Origin: JABWCQ01 sp964587105
Lineage (GTDB): Bacteria > Electryoneota > RPQS01
Direction: 5' to 3'
NCBI GenBank assembly: GCA_964587105.1
Contig: CAZPKG010000001.1
Location: forward strand, 62,001 to 126,000
DNA length: 64,000 nucleotides
Of this stretch, positions 19,054 through 27,973 are shown one piece after another (position 1 is the stretch's first letter; every line of letters begins with the position of its first letter). The notes under the pieces were generated by a model that worked only from the letters and a program-made list of their open reading frames with translations, did not search any database and was not told where the DNA came from. The position numbers and the translations under genes are program-made.

Positions 19054-21182
19054 TACCGGCCCGCCAATAGCTGCACAGGCTGCTTGCCCATTCTTTGCAA
19101 ATAAGCAATCAAGGCAACCAACTCTTTGTTCTCCATCCCGTTTATACCCTCAGCGGCCAACCGTTGACCGATTTGCCCGGCCTGCGAACGGATTGAGGTT
19201 TGTGCATTTTCAATGTCCGCTGCCGTGTAGGGAACATTTAGTGTAACATGCGCGCGCATTTTGGCCTCCGTGTTCGACGTATTCAAATCATTTTCGGCCA
19301 ACCACGGATAGCGCGGCATAATCGAACCCGGGGAAGTGGAACGCGGATCCATGAAGTGCAGATAGTGCCAGTGATCGGGATACTTTCCGCCCACGCGCGC
19401 AAGGTCAGGCCCGATACGTCGCGAGCCCCACTGGAACGGATGATCGTACTCAAATTCACCGGGCTTAGAGTATTCGCCGTAGCGCAAAACTTCATCGCGC
19501 AACGGTCGGATCATCTGCGAATGGCAATTGTAGCACCCTTCGCGAACATAAATATCCCGGCCTTCAAGCTCCAATGGAGTATAAGGCACTGCAGCGCTGG
19601 CGTGCATCGGGACATAGCTCTTCGGCATCAATAACGGCCCGATCTCCACGATACCGCCAATTGTAATAAGCACCGTGGTTACCATCGCGAACGCAAACGG
19701 CTTGCCTTCCAAAATGCTGTGCCAGCTCGCGTTGCCTGCGTATGTCTCAGGTTTCAAGCTCGCGAGCGACGGCGCTGTGGCCTCTTCATCCGCGTGCTCC
19801 GCGTTGCGAACAGTCCGCCAGACGTTGTAGCACATCAAAATGATACCCGTCAAATACATCAGGCCGCCGAGTACACGTGTGTGATAAAACGGCAGAATGC
19901 GCTGTGTCGTTTCCACAAAATTCGGATACTGCAACAATCCGTCGGCGTCAAACGCACGCCACATCAAGCCCTGCATAATTCCTGCGGTCCAAATCGGCAC
20001 GATGTAGAGCAAAATACCGATTGTTGCAATCCAGAAATGCGTCGTCGCCAAACCTTTGGAGTAAAGCTCGGTTTTCCACAGCTTCGGCACGAGATAGTAG
20101 AACATACCAAAGACCATGAAGCCCACCCAACCCAACGCGCCGCCGTGAACATGCGCCACGGTATAATCGGTGTAATGCGTTAGGGAGTTGATGGCCTTGA
20201 TGGACATCATCGGGCCCTCAAAGGTGGACATACCGTAGAACGTGACCGACAACACGAAGAACTTCAGAATTGGATCTTGCCGTACTTTGTTCCACGCGCC
20301 GCGCAGTGTCAACAGACCGTTTAACATGCCGCCCCACGACGGCGCAATCAGCATGATGCTAAATACCGCACCGAGCGTCTGCGCCCAATCCGGCAGAGCC
20401 GTGTAGTGCAAATGGTGCGGCCCGGCCCAAATATACAAGAACACTAAAGCCCAAAAGTGAATAATCGAGAGCCGGTAACTATAGACCGGACGGTTAGCTG
20501 CCTTCGGCATGAAGTAATACATCATCCCCAAGAACGGCGTCGTGAGCAAGAACCCGACCGCGTTGTGCCCGTACCACCACTGCACCAGCGCGTCCTGAAC
20601 GCCCGCAAAAACCGAGTAGCTTTTCAGGAATGTCGCGGGGATTGCCAAGCTATTTACGATGTGCAGCATGGCAATCGTGAGCACTGTGGCGATGTAGAAC
20701 CAAATGCCGACGTAGAGATGCCGTTCCCGCCGCTTGATGATCGTGCCGAAAAAGTTGATTGCGAACACTACCCACACCAGCGCAATCAAAATATCAATCG
20801 GCCATTCAAGTTCGGCATACTCCTTGGATGTGGAAATACCCAGTGGCAACGTGACTGCGGCCAACACGATGATGATCTGCCAGCCCCAGAAGTGTATTCG
20901 CGACAAAGTGTCGTTAAACATGCGGGTCTTCAATAGCCGCTGCATCGAGTAATACACTCCCGCGAATACCGCATTGCCGGCAAACGCGAAAATTACCGCG
21001 TTCGTGTGCAACGGACGAAGCCGCCCGAATGTCAGGAACGAAGTGTCGAAATTGAGCTGCCAGAAGGCAAGCTGTGCCGCTACGATTACTCCTACAAGCA
21101 TTCCGACGACACCCCACAACAGGGTTACTATCGTAAACTTGCGGACGATATCGTAATCGTAGCGAAAGGTCTCCATCGCCAT
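19053..21182 (-). CDS. ccoNO: Fused CcoN-CcoO: catalytic and monohaem cytochrome c subunits of cbb3 oxidase
   Basis: A 709-aa fusion starting at ATG 21182 (GGGAAG upstream; ATG 21176 is an alternative). Residues about 1-480 are CcoN: a haem-copper oxidase subunit I with about twelve membrane helices, including the RPLHTNAVIFAF and WWYGHNAVGFLLT segments and THYTDYTVAHVHGGALGWVG. After a short linker (about 480-505) residues 510-709 are CcoO: one membrane helix, the FAFAMV start and a cytochrome c site CYNCH at 550-554 with the usual GPDLARVGGKYPDHWH region. Fusion of N and O is known in Bacteroidetes-like bacteria. It lies directly downstream of ccoS and upstream of ccoQ. It reduces oxygen at high affinity while pumping protons. 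Confidence 0.95.
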   Translation of the reverse strand: MAMETFRYDYDIVRKFTIVTLLWGVVGMLVGVIVAAQLAFWQLNFDTSFLTFGRLRPLHTNAVIFAFAGNAVFAGVYYSMQRLLKTRMFNDTLSRIHFWGWQIIIVLAAVTLPLGISTSKEYAELEWPIDILIALVWVVFAINFFGTIIKRRERHLYVGIWFYIATVLTIAMLHIVNSLAIPATFLKSYSVFAGVQDALVQWWYGHNAVGFLLTTPFLGMMYYFMPKAANRPVYSYRLSIIHFWALVFLYIWAGPHHLHYTALPDWAQTLGAVFSIMLIAPSWGGMLNGLLTLRGAWNKVRQDPILKFFVLSVTFYGMSTFEGPMMSIKAINSLTHYTDYTVAHVHGGALGWVGFMVFGMFYYLVPKLWKTELYSKGLATTHFWIATIGILLYIVPIWTAGIMQGLMWRAFDADGLLQYPNFVETTQRILPFYHTRVLGGLMYLTGIILMCYNVWRTVRNAEHADEEATAPSLASLKPETYAGNASWHSILEGKPFAFAMVTTVLITIGGIVEIGPLLMPKSYVPMHASAAVPYTPLELEGRDIYVREGCYNCHSQMIRPLRDEVLRYGEYSKPGEFEYDHPFQWGSRRIGPDLARVGGKYPDHWHYLHFMDPRSTSPGSIMPRYPWLAENDLNTSNTEAKMRAHVTLNVPYTAADIENAQTSIRSQAGQIGQRLAAEGINGMENKELVALIAYLQRMGKQPVQLLAGR

Positions 21183-21186
21183 ACCG

Positions 21187-21354
21187 TTACTTCCCGTCTT
21201 TATCTTTAGTTGAATCTGTTTCGTCCAAAAGAATCCTGTGCGCCGGACTTTCCAAATCGTCAAACTGTCCACCCCGCACCGCCCACAAATAAAATCCAAC
21301 GAACACAAGGATGAAAACCACCGCAAGCGTCATCAGGATATACAGAATATTCAT
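21187..21354 (-). CDS. ccoS: CcoS, cbb3 oxidase maturation protein (55 aa)
   Basis: A 55-aa gene. The protein starts MNILYILMTLAVVFILVFVG, has one membrane helix, then the family signature FYLWAVRGGQFDDLESP and an acidic/Lys tail ending DKDGK. The ATG overlaps the ccoI stop (ATGA) and the stop lies four bases before the ccoNO start. CcoS is needed for cofactor insertion into cbb3 oxidase in other bacteria. Confidence 0.95.
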   Translation of the reverse strand: MNILYILMTLAVVFILVFVGFYLWAVRGGQFDDLESPAHRILLDETDSTKDKDGK

Positions 21355-23777
21355 GGTTTGCTGCCACGCACCGCTAAGGCCAATACTGTGATCGAAGAAA
21401 TCGGCATGAGCAAAGCTGCAAACAAAGGTGAGACAAGTCCCGCCATTGCTAAACCTGCTCCAAGTGCATTATAGCCAATCGCAATCACGACATTGCGGTG
21501 AATCGTTTTCATTGTATTACGCGAAAGCGAAACCATTTCTGCAAACGCGATCGGCCCTCGCCGTGACACAAAAACGTCTGCGGCGCTGCGAGCCACGTCA
21601 GCAGCCTCTGCCGCCGACACCCCAATCGTCGCGCGCGACAAAGCCGCGGCGTCGTTAACTCCGTCTCCAAACATCGCCGTACGCACGCCGTTTGCTTCAA
21701 GTTCGGCGACGCGCGCAAGTTTCTCCTCCGGCGACGCATCCCCGCGCGCCTGTGCAATTCCCAACGCCTGTGAAACGCGTGTCACTTCCGCCACGCGATC
21801 GCCGCTGAGCAACTCGATTGTAATGTCTTGCCGTTGCAAGGCGTCCACGGCGCGCAGTGCATCGGGGCTGATCGGATCGGCGACCAATAGCACAGCGCCG
21901 ACTTTTCCATCCCGCGCCGCCAATACGTTGCCATCGGTTTTCGAGGCCCACTCGTCTTCTAAGCACTCCATCTCGCGCATGAATCTGCGCGATCCGACAA
22001 CGAGTGTCTGTCCGGCTACCGTTCCTGTGATCCCTTGCGGATGAACAGTCACTTCTGTTACCGGAAGTTGAATTTCGTCCTTCCGTTTAAGCGCCGCGCC
22101 TATCGGATGCACCGCGTAAGCTTCTAATGCTGATATCTGTGACGTCAGGCGATTCTGTTCGACTGTAGAAAGCGCTGGTGCAAAGTGTGAGGCGACCAAT
22201 TCCATTTTCCCCGAAGTCAAAGTCCCCGTCTTATCCAGTAATGCGTATCTCACGCTCGCCGCGCGCTCTAATGCTTCGGCTGACTTAATAAATATTCCTC
22301 GCTTCGCTGCGCGCCCCATCGCTACGGACAGCGCCACCGGCGTCGCAAGCCCCAATGCACACGGACAGGTTATCACCAGCAATGCCGCTACATTCCAAAG
22401 CGCCTTTGAAGGATCAATCTGCCACCAAACCACCGCCGTAAGCGCCGCGAGTGTCAACACCGTAGCGACAAAGTATCCGGCAATCCGGTCGTGCAGTCTG
22501 ACAATCTGTGCCCGCTGGCTGGCCGCCTTGCGAATCATTTCGGCAAGCTGCGACAAGCGTGTAAAAGCTCCGACTGCGGTCGCTTGAATCCTCAATGGAA
22601 TAGACACAACTTGTGATCCAGCAAACACGGTTGCCCCGACATCCTTAAAGACTGCATCTGATTCCCCCGAAAGATGCGCTTCGGTTACCCATCCGCTTTG
22701 CAGTGCAATTCCATCAACCGCGATCACGTCGCCCGGCAAAAATACCAACCTATCCCCCGCATCTGCCGCAGCTAAAGCGATATCCTCAATCTTGCCGTCC
22801 GTCTCGCGCCTAACCGTCTGCGGAGCCTGCTCCATCAGCGTTTCCGCAGCATCTGCGGCGCGCGAGGTCGCTCTGCTCAAAAGCATCCTTCCCACGAGCA
22901 GCAGGAAAATCAACACCGACAAGCTGTCAAAGTAAACTTCACCGCGCTCCTGCACAGTGGCAAGCACGCTGACGGACATCGCCGCAATTATTCCCAAGCT
23001 GATCGGCAAGTCCATGTGCAGCATCCCGGCACGCAATCCGGCAATTGCCCCGCGGTAAAACGGCATCGCCGAATACAATACTGCCGGAACTGCCAACCCA
23101 AAACTCACCCAGCGAAACAGATTCGCCAAGTCGTCTTCAATTCCGGTAAACTCTCCGGCGTACAGCGCCGCCGCAAGCAGCATGATGTTTCCTGCCACGG
23201 CTCCTGCAACTCCCATTCGCAGCAGCAGACTCCGCGTTTCTCGCTTGCGCGCCTGCGCGACTGTGTCTTCAAGGAGCGGATGCGGTGTGTATCCAAAGCG
23301 ATCCAGAGCGTGCGCCAAATGACTAAGCTGCACGCTACGCGGGTCAAATACAATTTCGACAATATTGCGACCCAAATCAAGCTGTGCGAAAGCCGCACCT
23401 TCACGTTCTAACAAAACCTTTTCAACTAACCACGAGCACGCTGCGCAATGAACACCTTCCAAATAGAATCGAACGCCTATTCTACCTTCTGCTCGCGGCT
23501 CAGCATATTTCTTCAAGAATTCCGCATCATCGAAGTAATGAAACGCTTTGCCGGATATTCGTGCAGGGCCTCTTTTGCCGGGGCCGAGATTTTCCCGTAG
23601 CGCATAGTACTCATCAAGGTCCGTCTCATGCAAAATCGCATAGACCGCTTCGCAGCCTGCACAACAAAATGCCTCCCCCGACGAACTCTGCCGTGCCGGT
23701 GGTACGGGCAAGGAACAGTGAGCGCAATTTTGCTTCTGATTCACATCCGATGAGGTCTGCGAGGTCTTGTCCGTCAT
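21351..23777 (-). CDS. ccoI: CcoI/FixI-type copper-translocating P1B ATPase
   Basis: An 808-aa membrane ATPase. It has an N-terminal Cys-rich domain (NCAHCSLPVP, FCCAGCEAVY) and a heavy-metal-associated domain with CAAC (GVHCAACSWL). Eight membrane helices follow, with the transport motif C471-P-C473 in ITCPCALGLATP, phosphorylation Asp515 in DKTGTLT and the GDGVNDAAAL hinge. CcoI exports or delivers copper for the CcoN binuclear centre. First gene of the cbb3 operon, translationally coupled to ccoS. A dyad (23870-23886) lies about 93 bases upstream of the start. Confidence 0.94.
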   Translation of the reverse strand: MTDKTSQTSSDVNQKQNCAHCSLPVPPARQSSSGEAFCCAGCEAVYAILHETDLDEYYALRENLGPGKRGPARISGKAFHYFDDAEFLKKYAEPRAEGRIGVRFYLEGVHCAACSWLVEKVLLEREGAAFAQLDLGRNIVEIVFDPRSVQLSHLAHALDRFGYTPHPLLEDTVAQARKRETRSLLLRMGVAGAVAGNIMLLAAALYAGEFTGIEDDLANLFRWVSFGLAVPAVLYSAMPFYRGAIAGLRAGMLHMDLPISLGIIAAMSVSVLATVQERGEVYFDSLSVLIFLLLVGRMLLSRATSRAADAAETLMEQAPQTVRRETDGKIEDIALAAADAGDRLVFLPGDVIAVDGIALQSGWVTEAHLSGESDAVFKDVGATVFAGSQVVSIPLRIQATAVGAFTRLSQLAEMIRKAASQRAQIVRLHDRIAGYFVATVLTLAALTAVVWWQIDPSKALWNVAALLVITCPCALGLATPVALSVAMGRAAKRGIFIKSAEALERAASVRYALLDKTGTLTSGKMELVASHFAPALSTVEQNRLTSQISALEAYAVHPIGAALKRKDEIQLPVTEVTVHPQGITGTVAGQTLVVGSRRFMREMECLEDEWASKTDGNVLAARDGKVGAVLLVADPISPDALRAVDALQRQDITIELLSGDRVAEVTRVSQALGIAQARGDASPEEKLARVAELEANGVRTAMFGDGVNDAAALSRATIGVSAAEAADVARSAADVFVSRRGPIAFAEMVSLSRNTMKTIHRNVVIAIGYNALGAGLAMAGLVSPLFAALLMPISSITVLALAVRGSKP

Positions 23778-23869
23778 GCTTTCTTTGTTATCAGAAGAGG
23801 CGTACTTTTTTGAACTGTACTGTCACCATAATGGGCTCCAACATCGCGCGCTCGTTTCGTCTATGAAAT

Positions 23870-23886
23870 TGGACAATATTAGTCCA
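23870..23886 (-). promoter_or_regulatory. Dyad upstream of ccoI, shared with the polyferredoxin promoter
   Basis: On the minus strand it reads TGGACTAATATTGTCCA, with 5-bp arms TGGAC/GTCCA. A near copy in the same orientation (GGACTAATAAGTCCAA) lies upstream of the gene at 54995. The rest of 23778-24071 holds no gene that I can support; two direct TTGAT half sites (23898-23907) are not an FNR palindrome. Confidence 0.5.
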
Positions 23887-24071
23887 TTTATAAACCGTTG
23901 ATTTGATTCTGTACTAAATCGTCCAGAATACGTCGTTACACAGCCTGACAAACTCGCCCGGCAAATAACCAAACCATCTTTATCATAATGCATCATTGCC
24001 GCAAATGCAACCCTAAACTGAAATTTCTTTTGAACCCGACCTCCTGTATCTACTTTATTGTGATTTAAGCA

Positions 24072-24098
24072 CAAAAAAAGCCGGGCACGACCCGGCCA
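24072..24098 (-). terminator. Terminator of the flippase gene
   Basis: Stem GCCGGG/CCCGGC with a 5-nt loop, followed on the minus strand by a run of seven T. It sits 16 nt after the flippase stop codon. Confidence 0.85.
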
Positions 24099-24113
24099 AT
24101 ATCAGGAATCAGC

Positions 24114-25355
24114 TTATGCTTCCCGCCTAAGCACCTTTCGCAAATGCGATTGCAAAATCAATCCGAGAATCCCGTAGCTTGCAGTCAGAATCCATGGCGC
24201 GGCCTCAAGGTGAATTGTCGAAACCAACACCAGATTTGCAATCGCGTTCAATATGATAACCGTGACAATCCACGGAATCGCGAAACGGGGTTTTCCTAGC
24301 CCTACAAGAATGTTTGCGCCTGTGCTGAACATCGGCTCGAGTAAAGCGGCAGGCAATAGTGCGACCACGAACGGAATCGCGTCGGCGTACTTGTGACCAA
24401 GCAAGGTGGGAATAACCGGATCGGCATAAAACCACAGTGCAATCGCCGCAGGTACTCCCACAGCCCATACACCCGCAAGCGCAATCTTTAGTTTGCTCGC
24501 CAATTTGGGCAGATCTCCTTCAGCGGCCAAGCGCGCCGCCATCGGGTAGAGGAGAAAATTCATGGCCTGCGAAACCAGCGCAAACAATCTTAAGAAAGTC
24601 TTGGCTGCGATGTACGGCGCTAATGCTGCTGGACTTTGGATCGCTCCCAATACTAACAGATCGCCCTGCTGAAAATAGATATCTCCGATCGCGAGTATTC
24701 CCGTCCATTTGCCGAAATGCGTTGCTTCTTGATAATCTGCGCGAACAAATGTCGGTTTTAGCACAACCGGATACCGGATGATTCCCGCCAGCGAAGACAC
24801 AACAATCGCACCCGTATTCACCATCAGTGCAGTCTCCGCATCCACCAACCAGCCGTTTTGCGCGAACACGATGAAACCGACTAAGCTTCCAAAGAAGTAA
24901 CAGGCCTCAATTACAAACACCCGTCTTAGCCTACCCTCGGCTTGGCCTAATGCGATGGCCAAGTCGCGCGGCACCAGAATCAGTAGCGCAAGACATGTCA
25001 ATCCTGTCTCGGTTGCCGAGAGTCCGAGCGCAGGCATGAGGATTAGCCCGACCGCAATCCCGATCAGCGTTGTTCCGAGCGACAGCCCCACAATCGCTCC
25101 CAACACCCGCTCACCTGAACCGGAGGCCCACCTCTGCACCAGCGTCAAGGCCCACAGACCTCGAGTACACATGGCCGCGACGTTCAAAAAGGCCCACGCG
25201 ACGCCATAAGAGCCATACTCCTCTACCGGCAAGGCCCGTAAAAGCACAAAAATGACTCCCAACCCATACAGAGCTGGAAGTCCTTTGATGGCCAGTGCCC
25301 ATCCCGCCTTCAGGAGGGCGCCTGATCCGCCTGCCTTTGTGACCAGCTTTCTCAA
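24114..25355 (-). CDS. Polysaccharide flippase-like membrane protein (Wzx/MOP superfamily)
   Basis: A 413-aa protein with about twelve hydrophobic segments, typical in length and layout of O-antigen/oligosaccharide flippases (N-terminal VEEYGSYGVAWAFLNVA segment, FFQQGDLLVLGAI, TFLRLFALVSQAMNFLLYPMA). The start is TTG 25355: a TAG stop lies four codons upstream, no internal ATG is available near the N-terminus, and AGG sits four bases before the TTG. It would move lipid-linked oligosaccharides across the inner membrane. No glycosyltransferase is adjacent; the nearest glycan operon is at 30.2-34.7 kb. It is divergent from the TonB receptor gene. Confidence 0.82.
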   Translation of the reverse strand: MRKLVTKAGGSGALLKAGWALAIKGLPALYGLGVIFVLLRALPVEEYGSYGVAWAFLNVAAMCTRGLWALTLVQRWASGSGERVLGAIVGLSLGTTLIGIAVGLILMPALGLSATETGLTCLALLILVPRDLAIALGQAEGRLRRVFVIEACYFFGSLVGFIVFAQNGWLVDAETALMVNTGAIVVSSLAGIIRYPVVLKPTFVRADYQEATHFGKWTGILAIGDIYFQQGDLLVLGAIQSPAALAPYIAAKTFLRLFALVSQAMNFLLYPMAARLAAEGDLPKLASKLKIALAGVWAVGVPAAIALWFYADPVIPTLLGHKYADAIPFVVALLPAALLEPMFSTGANILVGLGKPRFAIPWIVTVIILNAIANLVLVSTIHLEAAPWILTASYGILGLILQSHLRKVLRREA

Positions 25356-25460
25356 TCTGCCTCGCTACTTGTTCAAGAACTGTAATTTAGGTAGTTTTGG
25401 AATTAAATGGTAGAGGTCAAACGAACCTTTTCCGCCCCCTGAGCGTCTAATGTTGGAAAC

Positions 25461-27881
25461 TTGTCTTACCGGAGCCGACTTTTGTATCTTGTCTTCTTAC
25501 TTTTTGTGTTATTCGGGGCAATGCGGGCTGATGCGCAAATGCCAAACTTCTCAATTTCAGGGTCTATCGCAGACTCGCTGTCGGGCGAGCCGCTTGAGTA
25601 TGCTACTTTCATGCTCTTTCGCGCACAAGATAGCACGCAGGTGACTGGAATAGCCTCCTCTGTCAACGGAACGTTTACTCTTGACAGTTTGCGTCCGGGG
25701 AAGTTCTTTGCTCGCGTGAATTTCTTAGGTTATGAGACCAAGTTGCTTCCCAACCTCAGTTTGAATCGCGAACAGCAAAAACTGAATCTCGGCATTATTC
25801 AACTCGCTCCATCCGGCTTGACCACTGATGAAGTCGTTGTCCAAGGCGAACGACTGTCTGTCGAGTATCATGTTGAAAAGAAGGTTATCAATGTCGCCAA
25901 ACAGAACATTGCTCCCACCGGAACTGCGGCGGACATTCTTGCTCAGGCGCCGTCAGTTTCAGTGGATATTGAAGGCAACGTCAAACTGCGCGGCAGTTCG
26001 AACTTCACCGTGATGATTGACGGCCGGCCTTCCATACTCGATGCGAATGATGCTTTACAGCAAATCCCTTCCGGTACAATTGACAAAATTGAGATCATCA
26101 CAAATCCCTCGTCGCGGTTCAGCGCCGAAGGAACGTCTGGCATTATCAATATTATTCCATTGCGACGGGGAGCTAACGGAATCTCGGGTCAAATCAATGC
26201 TCGAACAAGCATCGACGAACGACGCGGCGCAGACTTCACATTTCAGAGACCGGTTGGCAAAGCAGCACTTACCCTCGGCGGCAACATCGGCGTGGGACAC
26301 GATCCCGGAACGAACCGCAGCGAAACTCGCACGACATTTGAAGACCTTACCACGACCGTAAGAACTGACGGTGAATCAATGGGAATGCGCGACAACTACG
26401 GCCTGCGCGCAGAACTCGATATTCCCGTCACAGTCAAAGACAATTTCGTCTTTGGCGGCAGACTTGGAAGTTACACATTCGGTCGCAATTCAGATCTTTC
26501 CACTTGGGAATCCACGGATCAGTTTTCTGAACCGGCTTATACGATCTCCCGCAATCGAACAGATCGAGGTGGAAAACACAACAGTGCGTTTGCCAATTGG
26601 AAACACCGATTTCCTCAAGAGAATCATACTCTGACTGTCGATGCAAACTTTGGTAGCCGCGACGGTCAGGACGAAGTCACAACGGAACAGTTCTCGGAGT
26701 CCGGTCAACTGCTTTCAGGTGTCCGCACCGAAGAGGGCGGCCCCCCGACCAGCCGTCTTGAAATCAAAACGGACTACATCAGACCACTTGCAAACAACCG
26801 CAAGATTGAAGCGGGGCTCTCGTCTCAATTTGGTAAATTCAACAGCACGAATGACAACAGCAGGTTGGATACCGTTTCCGGGAATTACGTTCCGGATTCG
26901 CAGTTCAGTAATGAAACGGACTTCCGCCGTTCATTGCAAGCAGGATATGGACTGTTTTCCGGAGATCTCAAGCTCATCGAATATCAAATTGGATTGCGCG
27001 CCGAAGCGCTTGACCGCAAAGTCTCTGAACGAACCGCCGGGCAATCCGTTTCTCTCTCTCGCTTCGACTTATATCCAAGTTTCCACACGTCCTTGCAGCT
27101 TGGCGGCTCAAAGCAGCTTTCAGCAAGTTACACGCGCCGCGTCGAGCATTCGCGACCGTGGTACATCGAACCGTTCATTTCATGGGAAAACAGCTACAAC
27201 GTGCGGCAGGGAAACCCGGACTTGCTCCCTGAGTTTATAGACTCCTACGAACTTGGCTATCAGACCAAACTACTTGGCCAATTCTCCTCGGTTGAGGGCT
27301 TCTATCGAGTCAAGCATAACAATGTCGAGATGCTTCGCAGCGTCTATGCTGAAAACGTAACACTCACTCAACCCGCCAATGTCGGCAAGCAATTTTCGGT
27401 TGGTACCGAATTGCGTACCGATATCATATTGCGCAAAGGCTGGTCACTCGGAATCTCCGGCAATCTCTATGACCAGCGCGTCAACGGCGACACGCAAGGT
27501 AGGTCGTTCGACGAACGTACCTTCACCTACGATAGCAAGCTCAACAGCATTCTGGCGTTCACGCCCAGCACAAAATTCCAAATTGATGCAAACTACATGG
27601 GCCCGACAATCACTTCGCAAGGTGAAAACGAGCCATCGTTCACGGCCAATCTCGGTATTCGTCAAGATTTCCTCAACAAGACTTTAAATATCGCCTTGCA
27701 AGTCCGTGATGTGTTTGGTACCGGCAAGCGCGAATCCACCACCGAATCACCCGGCCTATATAGCTACGAGTACTTCTCTCAAGATGCTCCCGTCTTTACA
27801 CTAAGCGCCGGTTACACCTTCAACAACTTCAAAAAGAAGCGCGATGCGACCAGGTCAGAAGACAGTGGGGAAGATTTTTAG
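25461..27881 (+). CDS. TonB-dependent outer-membrane receptor with N-terminal carboxypeptidase-regulatory domain
   Basis: An 806-aa protein starting at TTG 25461; only this start gives a signal peptide (MSYRSRLLYLVFLLFVLFG...ADA), and an in-frame stop lies six codons upstream. Residues about 28-110 form a CarboxypepD_reg-like beta-sandwich. Residues about 120-230 are a plug domain (GTAADILAQAPSVSVD, RGSSNFTVMIDGRP, IEIITNPSSRFSAEGTSGIINI). The rest is a beta-barrel of the outer-membrane beta-barrel family common in Bacteroidetes. The C-terminus carries a basic/acidic tail (KKKRDATRSEDSGEDF) rather than a terminal aromatic residue pattern. The substrate is unknown; no SusD partner or TonB gene is next to it. 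Confidence 0.9.
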   Translation: MSYRSRLLYLVFLLFVLFGAMRADAQMPNFSISGSIADSLSGEPLEYATFMLFRAQDSTQVTGIASSVNGTFTLDSLRPGKFFARVNFLGYETKLLPNLSLNREQQKLNLGIIQLAPSGLTTDEVVVQGERLSVEYHVEKKVINVAKQNIAPTGTAADILAQAPSVSVDIEGNVKLRGSSNFTVMIDGRPSILDANDALQQIPSGTIDKIEIITNPSSRFSAEGTSGIINIIPLRRGANGISGQINARTSIDERRGADFTFQRPVGKAALTLGGNIGVGHDPGTNRSETRTTFEDLTTTVRTDGESMGMRDNYGLRAELDIPVTVKDNFVFGGRLGSYTFGRNSDLSTWESTDQFSEPAYTISRNRTDRGGKHNSAFANWKHRFPQENHTLTVDANFGSRDGQDEVTTEQFSESGQLLSGVRTEEGGPPTSRLEIKTDYIRPLANNRKIEAGLSSQFGKFNSTNDNSRLDTVSGNYVPDSQFSNETDFRRSLQAGYGLFSGDLKLIEYQIGLRAEALDRKVSERTAGQSVSLSRFDLYPSFHTSLQLGGSKQLSASYTRRVEHSRPWYIEPFISWENSYNVRQGNPDLLPEFIDSYELGYQTKLLGQFSSVEGFYRVKHNNVEMLRSVYAENVTLTQPANVGKQFSVGTELRTDIILRKGWSLGISGNLYDQRVNGDTQGRSFDERTFTYDSKLNSILAFTPSTKFQIDANYMGPTITSQGENEPSFTANLGIRQDFLNKTLNIALQVRDVFGTGKRESTTESPGLYSYEYFSQDAPVFTLSAGYTFNNFKKKRDATRSEDSGEDF

Positions 27882-27920
27882 CGGCTCGTCTGTTTTGAAT
27901 TAGCTGAAGTTCACACAAGA

Positions 27921-27958
27921 AACGGGTTAGCCCATCGGCTAACCCGTTCTTTGTTTTT
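27921..27958. terminator. Bidirectional terminator (hairpin-family member 2)
   Basis: A 12-bp perfect stem AACGGGTTAGCC / GGCTAACCCGTT with a 4-nt loop and a T-rich tail (CTTTGTTTTT). It lies between the convergent TonB receptor and catalase genes. Confidence 0.87.
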
Positions 27959-27973
27959 CCCTGCCAGCTATTC

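Noticed and set aside
23898..23907. FNR box upstream of ccoI
   Set aside because: Two direct TTGAT half sites are present but no inverted ATCAA partner at the correct spacing.
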